Shown one piece after another: positions 1 through 8,732 of a stretch of 64,000 nt of DNA. The position numbers and the translations under genes are program-made. This stretch comes from Donghicola sp041224595 (GTDB lineage: Bacteria > Pseudomonadota > Alphaproteobacteria > Rhodobacterales > Rhodobacteraceae), in NCBI RefSeq assembly GCF_041224595.1, contig NZ_JBGFGN010000154.1, positions 1 through 64,000 on the forward strand. The letters are read 5' to 3'. The notes below the pieces were generated by a model. The model was not told the DNA's origin. It saw only the letters and a list, made by a program, of their open reading frames with translations, and ran no database searches. Numbering within the stretch: the stretch's first letter is position 1; every line of letters begins with the position of its first letter.

Positions 1-16
1 TGTTGGTTTTGGTCAT
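1..16 (-). CDS. possible 5' end of a minus-strand gene
   Basis: Read on the minus strand, an ATG at 16-14 is preceded by a GGAG-type ribosome binding site about six bases upstream and followed by codons M-T-K-T-N up to the window edge. Only five codons are visible, so nothing can be said about the product. If real, it diverges from the RTX gene and 17-283 is the shared upstream region, in which I see no gene. Confidence 0.3.
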
Positions 17-283
17 CGGGGTCTCCGTGTGGTTCGTGGTTGAAGCGGTCAAACTCCACCTCGACCATACACCTCGATGGCCACCCGGGATTACACCGTT
101 GGCGGTGCGGAAATTACACCACGTGCTCGGACACTAACCGCCTCTGACTTTGCAGGATGAAATCCTTGGCTTGTCGCACAGATGCCGTGCAATCCAGTGT
201 TTTATGAAACTTCACCTTAATTTTGCCTCAGTCCGTCGGTAGCCCGAAACTGTGTTCGACGCAGTGTATGTATCCGGAGTTGT

Positions 284-2632
284 GTGATGGCGACGACATT
301 TGAAGTGCTCTATCTTGGTAATCTGAGTCTCATTGACACAGATACCAATGACGAAATTGCTGAAAACGCTGCCGGAATTCTTGGGTCTTATGGCAGCGAG
401 GGGGCCCCGCTTTACGACGAAATCAGCACATTCGAGAAGCTAAACACCAAACAGGATGCAGACGACACCTACGATGTAGATAATGGCGGCGGGTACGATA
501 CCTTTGAAGTGTCGCGAAACGGGACCCCAAAAGAAGTTCGCCAATTCGACGCGATTGCCCGATACAACATCACACTCACCTATATTGACGGGACAACTGC
601 GACCATTACGGCCTATGTGTTTCAGGACACTACAGGCGACACTTACCTCGCACCGGACACAAACTATACCACGAACCAGGCCCTCATGGAGGCCAAGCCG
701 ATCCAGTCGCTGTCGCTGGATAGCGTTGCCTCGAACACCGGGGACTCGGATGGCGACATGGCTGAGAACCGCTATGCCAGCAACTTTGCCACGCCGGTGG
801 ATGGCACAGCGGGCAACGACTCTATGCCGGTTGGCTATACCGACTCCGAAGGTGATCGGATCACCAACGGCAACGATTTCATCTACGGCCACGGCGGCAA
901 TGATACCATCGACGGTGGAGATGGTAACGACTTTATCTCGGGCGGGACCGGAGATGACTCGATCATCGGCGGCTCGGGCAACGACAGTATTCAAGGCAAT
1001 GACGGCTCGGACTATATCGACAGCGGCGTCGGCACCGACACCATCGACGGCGGCGCAGGCAACGATACCATTATCTACGGCACGGGCCAGGATGTCGTCT
1101 ATGGCGGCGCAGGCGACGACTACATCGACGACGGTGCTGGTGTGCAGTTGGACGGGGCCAACACCGTGTATGGCGGCGATGGGGCCGACCGGATCTATAC
1201 CGGCAATGACAATGACGTTGTGTATGGTGAGCAGGGCGCCGACAACATCTGGGGTGAATGGGGCAATGACACCATCGATGGTGGCACCGAGAACGACACG
1301 ATCAGCGGTGGAGAGGGCGCAGATAGCCTGATCGGTGGCGCGGGCAACGACGAGATCTGGGGCGGGAACGACAACGACGTCATCTATGGTGACGATGGCG
1401 CAGACTTTCTTTCCGGTGATGCTGGCGACGATACGATTTGGTTCGGATCGGGCGATGACACGGTCTATGGCGGCGACGGCAACGACAGTATCGATGACCG
1501 CCCCGGCGACGGTCTGGTTGGTGATAACTACATCGATGGCGGCACCGGCAATGATACGGTTTGGGCGGGCTATGGTTCGGACACGGTCGTTGGGGGCACG
1601 GGGGACGACTCGCTTCACGGCGATCAGGGTGATGACACCCTAGAAGGTGGCGAAGGCGTAGACGTCCTGTGGGGTGATGCGGGCAACGACGTTCTTGATG
1701 GCGGCGCGGGCAATGACCACATCGTCGTGGGCGACGGTTATGACACGGTCGTTGCCAGCAGTGGCACCGACAACATCTACCTGTTTGACCTGAACGATGA
1801 CGATGCGGACGGGCGTACGAACACGCAGATCGATGTCAGCAACCTGACAGATTCCGAGGGCAACCCAGTTCGCTGGGACGACGTCACAGTCACCGACGAT
1901 GGCAGCGGCAATGCGGTTCTGACCTTCCCCAACGGCGAACAGATGATCTTGCAGGGTGTTGCGCCCGCGACGGTGAATAGCCAGACTGCGCTGATCAGTA
2001 TGGGCGTGCCCTGCTTTACCGTTGGAACCATGATCCTGACTCCAGTTGGCGAGGTCCCGATCGAAACGCTCCGGCCCGGTGATCTGGTCGTGACCCGAGA
2101 CAACGGGCCCCAACCTTTGATTTGGTCCGGTGCACGACATCTGAATAGCCTTGAATTGGAGACCCACCCAGAATTGCGCCCTGTGCGTATTGCGCCCGGA
2201 GACTGGGCCGGACCGCGCGGACTGCTGGTTTCGCCACAGCACGGGATCTACGCTCATGGTGGCGCACGCGGTGGGACTGACCAGCTGATCCGCGCCACGC
2301 ATATGGCGCGCCTAAAAGGCGGCAAGGTGCGCATCGCCCATGGGGTGTCCAGCGTGACCTATGTCCATCTGATGTTCTCAGAGCATCAAGTGATCTTTGG
2401 AAATGGCATCGCGTCAGAAAGCTTCTACCCCGGGAAATGGGGCCTTTCTGGTCTGGCGCCGGCCTGTCGCCGTGAAATTTTACATTTGTTTCCTGACCTG
2501 AAGCTGATGGAAGCGCCTCAGGCTTACGGTACCACCGCTATGCCCTTTGCTCGGTTCAAAGAACTGCCTCAAAGCCTTTATGACTTGTCGCTGAACACCT
2601 TTGACAAAGAGCGCAATCGCCGACGCGCCTAG
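284..2632 (+). CDS. RTX calcium-binding protein with C-terminal Hint domain
   Basis: A probable secreted or cell-surface protein of 782 residues. Residues 1-190 form a non-repetitive N-terminal part without a cleavable signal peptide. Residues about 195-500 carry many nonapeptide repeats of the GGxGxDxUx type (for example GGDGNDFISGG), the calcium-binding beta-roll of RTX proteins, normally exported by type I secretion. From about residue 577 a Hint (hedgehog/intein) domain begins with CFTVGTMI and continues through PGDLVVTRDNGPQPLIW; such domains can self-process at the leading Cys. A GTG at 284 and an ATG at 287 are both possible starts; a CGGAG box favours the ATG. No type I secretion ATPase or membrane-fusion gene lies nearby. 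Substrate or activity is not evident: no enzyme domain was recognised. RTX-Hint fusions are common in roseobacters. Confidence 0.85.
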   Translation: MMATTFEVLYLGNLSLIDTDTNDEIAENAAGILGSYGSEGAPLYDEISTFEKLNTKQDADDTYDVDNGGGYDTFEVSRNGTPKEVRQFDAIARYNITLTYIDGTTATITAYVFQDTTGDTYLAPDTNYTTNQALMEAKPIQSLSLDSVASNTGDSDGDMAENRYASNFATPVDGTAGNDSMPVGYTDSEGDRITNGNDFIYGHGGNDTIDGGDGNDFISGGTGDDSIIGGSGNDSIQGNDGSDYIDSGVGTDTIDGGAGNDTIIYGTGQDVVYGGAGDDYIDDGAGVQLDGANTVYGGDGADRIYTGNDNDVVYGEQGADNIWGEWGNDTIDGGTENDTISGGEGADSLIGGAGNDEIWGGNDNDVIYGDDGADFLSGDAGDDTIWFGSGDDTVYGGDGNDSIDDRPGDGLVGDNYIDGGTGNDTVWAGYGSDTVVGGTGDDSLHGDQGDDTLEGGEGVDVLWGDAGNDVLDGGAGNDHIVVGDGYDTVVASSGTDNIYLFDLNDDDADGRTNTQIDVSNLTDSEGNPVRWDDVTVTDDGSGNAVLTFPNGEQMILQGVAPATVNSQTALISMGVPCFTVGTMILTPVGEVPIETLRPGDLVVTRDNGPQPLIWSGARHLNSLELETHPELRPVRIAPGDWAGPRGLLVSPQHGIYAHGGARGGTDQLIRATHMARLKGGKVRIAHGVSSVTYVHLMFSEHQVIFGNGIASESFYPGKWGLSGLAPACRREILHLFPDLKLMEAPQAYGTTAMPFARFKELPQSLYDLSLNTFDKERNRRRA

Positions 2633-2889
2633 CATTGTTTTCCAAACGCTGAGCGCAGATTCCCTCTGGCACCGTCTGTTCTAAGTCAGATTGGGCCATC
2701 AGCCTTTTCATGATCCCGGATTCGTGCGATACGCTCGGCCCTCTTCGAAGGTTTGGCGGTGGTCGCCGTTCCCAATGGCTCAAGTCGCTCCGACATCCGG
2801 GGAACACTCCTGCCCAGATGTGCAGGACTATCTCTGACATGTCGGATATTGGGCGTCGGCAATCGGGCAGAAAAAGGACAGGAAAGCAA

Positions 2890-3879
2890 TTGGATAAAGC
2901 CATTTCGCAATCTGCGCGTCTGAGCGTTGCGCCCATGATGGACTGGACCGACCGCCATTGCCGGTACTTCCACCGGCTCATCAGTGGTGAGACTTTGCTT
3001 TACACCGAAATGGTCACGGCTCCGGCATTGGTCCGCGGCGGCGCGCTTCATCTGCTGGACTATTCTCCCGAAGAGCATCCCGTCGCACTTCAACTGGGGG
3101 GCTCTGACCCAGCTGAACTACGGCAGGCTGCGCGCATGGGGTCAGAGGCTGGATATGACGAGGTGAATCTGAACGTTGGCTGCCCCTCGGATCGGGTGCA
3201 GTCGGGCTGTTTCGGTGCGATCCTGATGACCCGTCCCGAACTGGTCGCCGACTGCGTCAGCCAGATGCAGGCCGAGTGCGCCGCCGAAGTAACCGTAAAG
3301 TGCCGCATCGGGGTGGACGAACAGATCCCCGAGGACGTGCTGCCGGCTTTTATCGAAACCGTCGCTGCTGCGGGTGTCACCCGTTTTACGATCCATGCCC
3401 GCAAAGCGTGGCTGGATGGGCTGAGCCCCAAAGAAAACCGCGATATCCCGCCGCTTGACTATCCGCTGGTTCACAAGATGAAGGCCGCTTATCCGCACCT
3501 CCACATCTCTATCAATGGCGGGATCGCCTCGCTGGATGACGCCGAACCGCACTTGGACCAAGGCCTTGATGGCGTCATGATCGGACGTGCGGCCTATCAT
3601 CAACCTTACGATATCCTTGGTGCCGCGGATCAACGAATTTACGGCGGCGTACACGCGCTGACCCGTACCATGATCGTCGAGAAAATGTTGCCCTATATCG
3701 AAACGCACTTGACTGCCGGTGGCAGGCTAAACCAGATCACGCGCCACATGCTGGGTCTTTTTGCAGGACAACCCGGCGCGCGCCAATGGCGCCGCTACCT
3801 CTCTGAAAACGCCCATGTTTCGAATGCGGGCCCCGAAACGCTGCTCGAGGCCTTGAAACGCATCCCCGACGCCGCCTGA
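2890..3879 (+). CDS. dusA: tRNA-dihydrouridine(20/20a) synthase DusA
   Basis: An FMN-dependent enzyme that reduces uridine to dihydrouridine in the tRNA D-loop using NADPH. The protein begins with the DusA-type VAPMMDWTDRHCRYF segment, carries the catalytic Cys in NVGCPSDRVQSG, and has KCRIGVDE and the phosphate-binding INGGIAS typical of the TIM barrel. The frame stays open upstream to 2710, but that extension has no family resemblance. I take the TTG at 2890, preceded by an AGGACAGGAAAG ribosome binding site, which gives about 329 residues, the usual DusA length. An ATG at 2839 is the main alternative. The gene stands alone between the RTX gene and a permease gene. Confidence 0.92.
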   Translation: MDKAISQSARLSVAPMMDWTDRHCRYFHRLISGETLLYTEMVTAPALVRGGALHLLDYSPEEHPVALQLGGSDPAELRQAARMGSEAGYDEVNLNVGCPSDRVQSGCFGAILMTRPELVADCVSQMQAECAAEVTVKCRIGVDEQIPEDVLPAFIETVAAAGVTRFTIHARKAWLDGLSPKENRDIPPLDYPLVHKMKAAYPHLHISINGGIASLDDAEPHLDQGLDGVMIGRAAYHQPYDILGAADQRIYGGVHALTRTMIVEKMLPYIETHLTAGGRLNQITRHMLGLFAGQPGARQWRRYLSENAHVSNAGPETLLEALKRIPDAA

Positions 3880-3940
3880 GCTCTTGTCTCTGGCGCGAAC
3901 GATCGCTAGGGCTGGGTGTGGATCTCAGGAGGAGAGAGTT

Positions 3941-4762
3941 ATGCAGGCCGAGATACTTCTTCCGCTTCTTGCGTTACTTTTGGGCATCGGTGCCTTTGCT
4001 GGTATTCTGGCAGGGCTGCTTGGGGTCGGAGGCGGGATCGTACTGGTTCCGGCCTTCTTCTATACCTTCTCGCACCTCGGATATGGCAGCGATGAGTTGA
4101 TGCGCATCTGCCTTGCGACATCTCTCGCCACGATCATCGTCACTTCTGCACGATCCGTGCACAGCCATAACAAAAAAGGTGCTGTGGATTGGGATATTCT
4201 AAAAACATGGGCGCCGGGCATTGGCATCGGCGCAATTGTCGGCGTTCTGGCTGTCGCGCAACTGCGCTCTTCGGCATTGCAGGGGATCTTTGGAGGTCTG
4301 GGCATTTTCATTGGCCTGTGGATGGCTTTCAGCAAATCCGAGTGGCGTATCGCTGATGAGATGCCGTCGCCGCCAACACGCATGGTCCTCTCCCCGATTG
4401 TCGGGTTCCTATCGGTTCTGATGGGGATCGGAGGCGGAAGCTTTGGCGTCCCGCTCATGACCCTGTATGGCACGCCCATTCACCGCGCTGTTGCGACCGC
4501 CGCAGGCTTTGGTGCATTGATCGCGATCCCTTCGGTTGTGGCGTTTCTATTTGTTCCGATCTCGACAGAGGTCCGCCCGCCGCTGACCATTGGTGCGGTT
4601 AATCTGGGGGCATTTGCCGTCGTGGTTTGCATGACCATGATTACTGCGCCGATTGGTGCCAAGATTGCTCATTCGCTCAACCCCAAACCTCTTAAGCGGG
4701 TGTTCGCAGTGTTCCTTCTTCTGGTCGCAGGCAATATGTTGCGTAAATCTCTGGGCCTGTAA
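3941..4762 (+). CDS. TauE/SafE family sulfite/organosulfonate exporter-like permease
   Basis: An inner-membrane protein of 273 residues with about eight hydrophobic segments. The family repeat is visible twice: GLLGVGGGIVLVPAFF near the N-terminus and VLMGIGGGSFGVPLMTLYG in the second half. This is the internal duplication of TauE/SafE (DUF81) permeases. Characterised members export sulfite, sulfoacetate or other small anions, but the substrate cannot be read from sequence. The start at 3941 follows a strong AGGAGGAGAG box; an upstream in-frame extension lacks support. A role in sulfite handling beside the distant sox cluster is possible but only a guess. Confidence 0.85.
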   Translation: MQAEILLPLLALLLGIGAFAGILAGLLGVGGGIVLVPAFFYTFSHLGYGSDELMRICLATSLATIIVTSARSVHSHNKKGAVDWDILKTWAPGIGIGAIVGVLAVAQLRSSALQGIFGGLGIFIGLWMAFSKSEWRIADEMPSPPTRMVLSPIVGFLSVLMGIGGGSFGVPLMTLYGTPIHRAVATAAGFGALIAIPSVVAFLFVPISTEVRPPLTIGAVNLGAFAVVVCMTMITAPIGAKIAHSLNPKPLKRVFAVFLLLVAGNMLRKSLGL

Positions 4763-4849
4763 AACCGTCTCAGCCGGCTTCATCTTGGTCCAAATACCCT
4801 CGCCGAAGGCACCGCGCCGATAGGCGCGGCCCGCAACAGGAGACACCCG

Positions 4850-6295
4850 ATGACCGCCATTATGATTCAGGGCGCCGGCTCTAACGTTGGCAAGTCTCTT
4901 TTGGTCGCGGGCCTATGCCGTGCCGCCCGTCGTCGCGGCTTTTCGGTTGCGCCTTTCAAGCCGCAGAACATGTCAAATAATGCTGCTGTGACCTCCGATG
5001 ATGGCGAAATCGGCCGCGCCCAAGCGCTACAAGCCGTCGCCTGTGGGGCCCCGCTCCACACAGACATGAACCCGGTGCTTCTGAAACCTGAGACCGATGT
5101 CGGTGCTCAGGTCGTCGTGCAGGGCAAGCGCATTGCTACCGTCAAGGCACGCGACTACGCGAAACTCAAGCCGCAGTTGATGACGAGCGTGCTCGAGAGT
5201 TTTGAGCGCATCAAAGCAGCCCATGATCTGGTAATTGTCGAAGGCGCGGGCAGTCCCGCCGAAGTCAATCTCAGGGCAGGGGATATCGCCAATATGGGCT
5301 TTGCCTGCGCTGCAGATGTTCCCGTGATCCTAGCAGGGGACATCGACCGCGGCGGGGTGATCGCACAGATGGTGGGCACGCAGGCGGTGCTGCCCGATCT
5401 GGACAATGCACAGATCGCGGGCTTCTTAATCAATAAATTTCGCGGTGACGTGAGCCTTTTTGACGACGGGTACAAGATGATTGCAGATCGCACGGGCTGG
5501 CAGGGTTTCGGGGTGCTGCCATATTTCCCCGAAGCCTCGAAGCTGCCCGCCGAAGATGCGCTAGACCTGCCAACCCGCTCCAGCGGGCGTGGGTTCAAGG
5601 TGGTGTGCCTTGGGCTCTCGCGCATTGCCAACTTTGACGATCTTGACCCGCTCGCGCAGGAAGAGGGCGTGGATCTGACGGTCTTGCGCGCTGGACAGCC
5701 CATCCCGGGCGACACCGATCTGGTGATCATCCCCGGCAGCAAATCCACACGGGGCGATTTGGCTTATTTGCGTGCCCAAGGTTGGGACATTGATCTGCAA
5801 GCCCACGTGCGCCGCGGGGGATATGTGCTGGGGATCTGTGGCGGTTATCAGATGCTGGGGCAGGTGGTGCGCGACCCAATGGGCGTCGAAGGCACAGCGG
5901 GCGAGGATGCGGGCCTTGGCCTGCTGAACGTCACCACCGAAATGACAGGTGACAAGCGTTTGACTCAAGTGCGCGCCACGCATGCTGGCAGCGGGATCGA
6001 ACTGAACGGCTACGAGATCCACATCGGGCGCACTGTCGGCGCGGACTGTGCGCGCCCCTTCGCCATTCTCGACGGAGAGCCCGAAGGCGCCATGTCTGTG
6101 GATGGTCGGATCATTGGCAGCTACCTGCACGGGCTGTTCACCGACGATGCCTTCCGCGCGGCTTTCCTTGGTGGCTTTGGCGTGCGGTCGGGTCAGTTGA
6201 ATTATGGACAGGTGGTCGAACAGACGCTCGATGCGCTCGCGGATCATATGGAGGCCCACCTAGATGTAGAGGGGCTCTTGGCTCTGGCCCGTTAG
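4850..6295 (+). CDS. cobQ: cobyric acid synthase (CobQ/CbiP)
   Basis: A glutamine- and ATP-dependent amidase that amidates four carboxylates of adenosylcobyrinic acid a,c-diamide in cobalamin synthesis. The N-terminal half is a dethiobiotin-synthetase-like P-loop domain (QGAGSNVGKSLLVAGLC, then PQNMSNN). The C-terminal half is a class I glutamine amidotransferase with the nucleophile Cys in GYVLGICGGYQMLG and a downstream HGLF histidine. The length of 481 residues is normal. The start at 4850 follows ACAGGAGAC. No other cobalamin gene is adjacent. The 87-base leader contains a CCGCGCC/GGCGCGG hairpin at 4812-4829 but is too short for a B12 riboswitch. The stop overlaps that of the convergent AEC permease gene by two bases. 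Confidence 0.95.
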   Translation: MTAIMIQGAGSNVGKSLLVAGLCRAARRRGFSVAPFKPQNMSNNAAVTSDDGEIGRAQALQAVACGAPLHTDMNPVLLKPETDVGAQVVVQGKRIATVKARDYAKLKPQLMTSVLESFERIKAAHDLVIVEGAGSPAEVNLRAGDIANMGFACAADVPVILAGDIDRGGVIAQMVGTQAVLPDLDNAQIAGFLINKFRGDVSLFDDGYKMIADRTGWQGFGVLPYFPEASKLPAEDALDLPTRSSGRGFKVVCLGLSRIANFDDLDPLAQEEGVDLTVLRAGQPIPGDTDLVIIPGSKSTRGDLAYLRAQGWDIDLQAHVRRGGYVLGICGGYQMLGQVVRDPMGVEGTAGEDAGLGLLNVTTEMTGDKRLTQVRATHAGSGIELNGYEIHIGRTVGADCARPFAILDGEPEGAMSVDGRIIGSYLHGLFTDDAFRAAFLGGFGVRSGQLNYGQVVEQTLDALADHMEAHLDVEGLLALAR

Positions 6296-7218
6296 CCCAT
6301 CAGATAGATCAGCCCACTCACTGTGAAGAACGAGAGCGTAGTGGTGAACACAAGGGTGGTCGCGGTGATGCTCTCGACCCCGTAGCGTTGGCCAAAAATT
6401 GGAAAGATGGACAGCATCGGCACAGCAGCAAAGAGCGCCGCACCGAGCATGTAGCTGGGGTCTGCCATCGGGAAGGCCAGCATTCCAGCGGTCACCAGAA
6501 CGGGGTGTACTACCAGCTTGCCAGTGGCGATCATCGCGGTTTCCACAGAGATCGCTTTGACAGGAAAACTGGCCACTGTCGCACCGACCACAAAGAGCGC
6601 AACGACCGGCGCGGTCGCGGTGAAATATTTGATTACGGTCCACAAGACCTCTGGGATGGGTAGGCCGGTAATTCGTATCGCCAAGCCGATGATCAACCCA
6701 ACAAAGATGGGATTTTTATATAGCCCCTTGAGCGCTTTGCCAAAGGCGCTGGTAAAGCGTTCATCGGGATAGGCCCCAGCGTCGGCCAATGCGATCGCAA
6801 GCGGGATCATCAGCATATTCTCGACGATCAGCGCCCAAGCCAGAATGTCGAACGCCACTTCGCCAACCACAAGGGCTGCGATGGGGTAGCCCAAAAAGCC
6901 GCTGTTGGAGTTCGACATGCCCAAACCATACAGGGCGCTTTCGGTAATGGAGTTTTTGCGAAAGTAGCGCATGACCCACATGCCCCCGAGCAGCAGCACA
7001 AGTGATGCGCCCCCATAGACCATCATGAAATGCCAGTTCAGCGCTGCGCCCCCTTGGCGGTTCACTGCGCCTATGATCATCACAGGCATACAGATGCGAA
7101 TGACAAAAGACCCAAGCGCCTTGGGTACATCGCGCATCAGGTATCCCGTTTTTAGGGCGATGAACCCTGTCGCGATCAGCGTGTAGATCGGGGTCGTGAT
7201 TGCGAGAATGCTCATCAT
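6292..7218 (-). CDS. AEC family (auxin efflux carrier-like) transporter
   Basis: A membrane protein of 308 residues with about ten hydrophobic helices. The N-terminal MSILAITTPIYTLIATGF and the glycine-rich internal segments are typical of the AEC/BASS-like permease superfamily. Bacterial members export or import small organic acids such as malate or malonate; the substrate here is unknown. The start is one of two consecutive ATG codons (7218 or 7215). The open frame continues far upstream, but that part is low-complexity and reads antisense to the next gene. It is divergent from the DadA-like gene and convergent with cobQ, sharing stop-codon bases with it. Confidence 0.85.
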   Translation of the reverse strand: MMSILAITTPIYTLIATGFIALKTGYLMRDVPKALGSFVIRICMPVMIIGAVNRQGGAALNWHFMMVYGGASLVLLLGGMWVMRYFRKNSITESALYGLGMSNSNSGFLGYPIAALVVGEVAFDILAWALIVENMLMIPLAIALADAGAYPDERFTSAFGKALKGLYKNPIFVGLIIGLAIRITGLPIPEVLWTVIKYFTATAPVVALFVVGATVASFPVKAISVETAMIATGKLVVHPVLVTAGMLAFPMADPSYMLGAALFAAVPMLSIFPIFGQRYGVESITATTLVFTTTLSFFTVSGLIYLMG

Positions 7219-7377
7219 TGTCGGGGAAACCTTTGGCAATCGGGCTGTTAGCGCAGTTCCCAGTGATGAGCGAAGGCTCTGGCTATGGCAAGGGGGGCAC
7301 GTGCGCCAAGGCTTGCTTTCTGTCGGCGACGGGCGTTCAGTCTTGGGAAGTGGAGCGGTTTGCTTAGGGAGCGGGCG

Positions 7378-8625
7378 ATGGCCGAAATTCTGGTGCTTGG
7401 TGCGGGGATGATCGGGGTGTCGACCGCGCTTGCCTTTCAGGAGAGGGGCCACTCCGTCACCTTGCTGGACAGGCACGATCCGGGTCTTGAGGCCAGCTAT
7501 GGCAACGCGGGCCACATCAGCGGTGATAGTTCGGAACCCTTTCCACTGCCGCGGGATTTCGGGACATTGGCGGCCTTTGGTCTCGGTCTGCGGAACGATG
7601 TCACCTATGATCTCAGGGCGGTGCTGCGGATGGCGCCGGCGCTCTGGCAGTATTTCCGGCACTCCCGACCGGATCGGTTGGAGCGCCAAGCACGGATTTA
7701 CGCAGCGATGTCCAAACGGTCGACAACTGCCCATCAGCGATGGATCGAGGCAGCGGGTCTTGGCAATCTGATCCGCAAAAGCGGTGCCTATGAGATCAAC
7801 AGAGACCCGCGTAAAGCCGAGGCCAATGCCGAAGCGGCTCTAGTCAGTGCCAAGGACTTCGGTTTGCGGCCAGACGTTATTGATGGCGCCGAATTGTCAC
7901 GCCGTGAACCCGCCATTGGTGCAGGGGTCGCTGGTGCGGTGTGGTGGCCGGACACTTGGCTGAGCGCCGATCCGGGGGCGCTGGTGCAGGGGTATGCCGC
8001 GCTCTTTCGAAATCGGGGCGGGCGATGGGCCATTGGCGATGCCTGCATGCTGCGCCAAAAAGGCGCGGGTTGGCGGGTCGAGAGCACAGAGGGACCATTG
8101 ACCGCCGAGCATGTGGTCGTGGCCCTTGGCGCTTGGTCGCCAAAGCTGCTGGCGCTTTTTGGGTATACCGTGCCGATGATCTATAAACGTGGCTACCATG
8201 CCCATTTCGAGGCGCCCCGAGGGATCGATGCGTCGATCATCGATTGTGACAATGCGGTGGTTCTGACCAGCATGACCAAAGGGCTCAGGCTGGCCACCGG
8301 TGCCGCTCTTGTGGACATGTCCGCGCCGCCTGATACCCGCCAGATCGAAAGGGGCGTCAAAGGGATTTCGGATCTCGTTGAACTTGGCCCGCGTGTCGAA
8401 GAACCGCAATGGTTTGGCACGCGACCTTTCATGCCGGATATGTTGCCTGTCGTTGGCAAAGCCCCGCGCCACAAGGGCCTATGGTGCCATTTCGGCCACG
8501 GGCATCTGGGGTTCACCAAAGGGCCAGCCTCGGCCGACCTGCTCCTCGAGTCGTTTGAGGGGCAGCAAAGCAATATCTTGCGTGCGATTGACCCGGCGCG
8601 CAAATATGCGCTTGGGGGCAGGTAG
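7378..8625 (+). CDS. FAD-dependent oxidoreductase, DadA-like (D-amino acid dehydrogenase family)
   Basis: Probably oxidises a D-amino acid or related amine and passes electrons to the quinone pool. The protein of 415 residues opens with a Rossmann FAD-binding motif (VLGAGMIGVSTALAFQERG) followed by the DADA-family signature around ASYGNAGHIS. A C-terminal GLWCHFGHGHLGFTKGP closes the flavin site, as in DAO/DadA proteins. The start at 7378 has an AGGGA box; an upstream in-frame start at 7285 has no family support. The next gene in the same direction encodes an AbrB-family membrane protein 107 bases on. The substrate is not determined by anything visible. Confidence 0.85.
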   Translation: MAEILVLGAGMIGVSTALAFQERGHSVTLLDRHDPGLEASYGNAGHISGDSSEPFPLPRDFGTLAAFGLGLRNDVTYDLRAVLRMAPALWQYFRHSRPDRLERQARIYAAMSKRSTTAHQRWIEAAGLGNLIRKSGAYEINRDPRKAEANAEAALVSAKDFGLRPDVIDGAELSRREPAIGAGVAGAVWWPDTWLSADPGALVQGYAALFRNRGGRWAIGDACMLRQKGAGWRVESTEGPLTAEHVVVALGAWSPKLLALFGYTVPMIYKRGYHAHFEAPRGIDASIIDCDNAVVLTSMTKGLRLATGAALVDMSAPPDTRQIERGVKGISDLVELGPRVEEPQWFGTRPFMPDMLPVVGKAPRHKGLWCHFGHGHLGFTKGPASADLLLESFEGQQSNILRAIDPARKYALGGR

Positions 8626-8702
8626 AGACAGCAATCAGTGCAGCACGATCAGAGATGCAGAAATGTGGACTAGTCGCGCAGCAGTCACTCATGATAGGAA
8701 TT

Positions 8703-8718
8703 GCATACAATCGTATAC
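8703..8718. promoter_or_regulatory. imperfect palindrome, possible GntR-type operator
   Basis: The arms GCATAC and GTATAC are separated by AATC, with one mismatch, 15 bases before the AbrB-family gene. The TATAC core resembles sites of FadR-subfamily GntR regulators. No GntR gene is adjacent, so the regulator is unassigned. Confidence 0.3.
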
Positions 8719-8732
8719 TAAATAGACCTGCC

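Noticed and set aside
440..1618. Long minus-strand frame opposite the RTX repeats
   Set aside because: The repeat periodicity of the RTX gene keeps the other strand open. The protein is low-complexity and has no ribosome binding site or family match.
880..1730. Short tandem repeats that could suggest a CRISPR or satellite array
   Set aside because: The repeats are in-frame, degenerate 27-base units encoding RTX nonapeptides, with no unique spacers.
2710..2889. Longer DusA N-terminus from the ATG at 2710
   Set aside because: The extra 60 residues are basic and unlike DusA; the TTG at 2890 with its ribosome binding site gives the normal length.
4763..4849. Possible cobalamin riboswitch before cobQ
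   Set aside because: The leader is only 87 bases and lacks a B12-box; only a small CCGCGCC/GGCGCGG hairpin is present.
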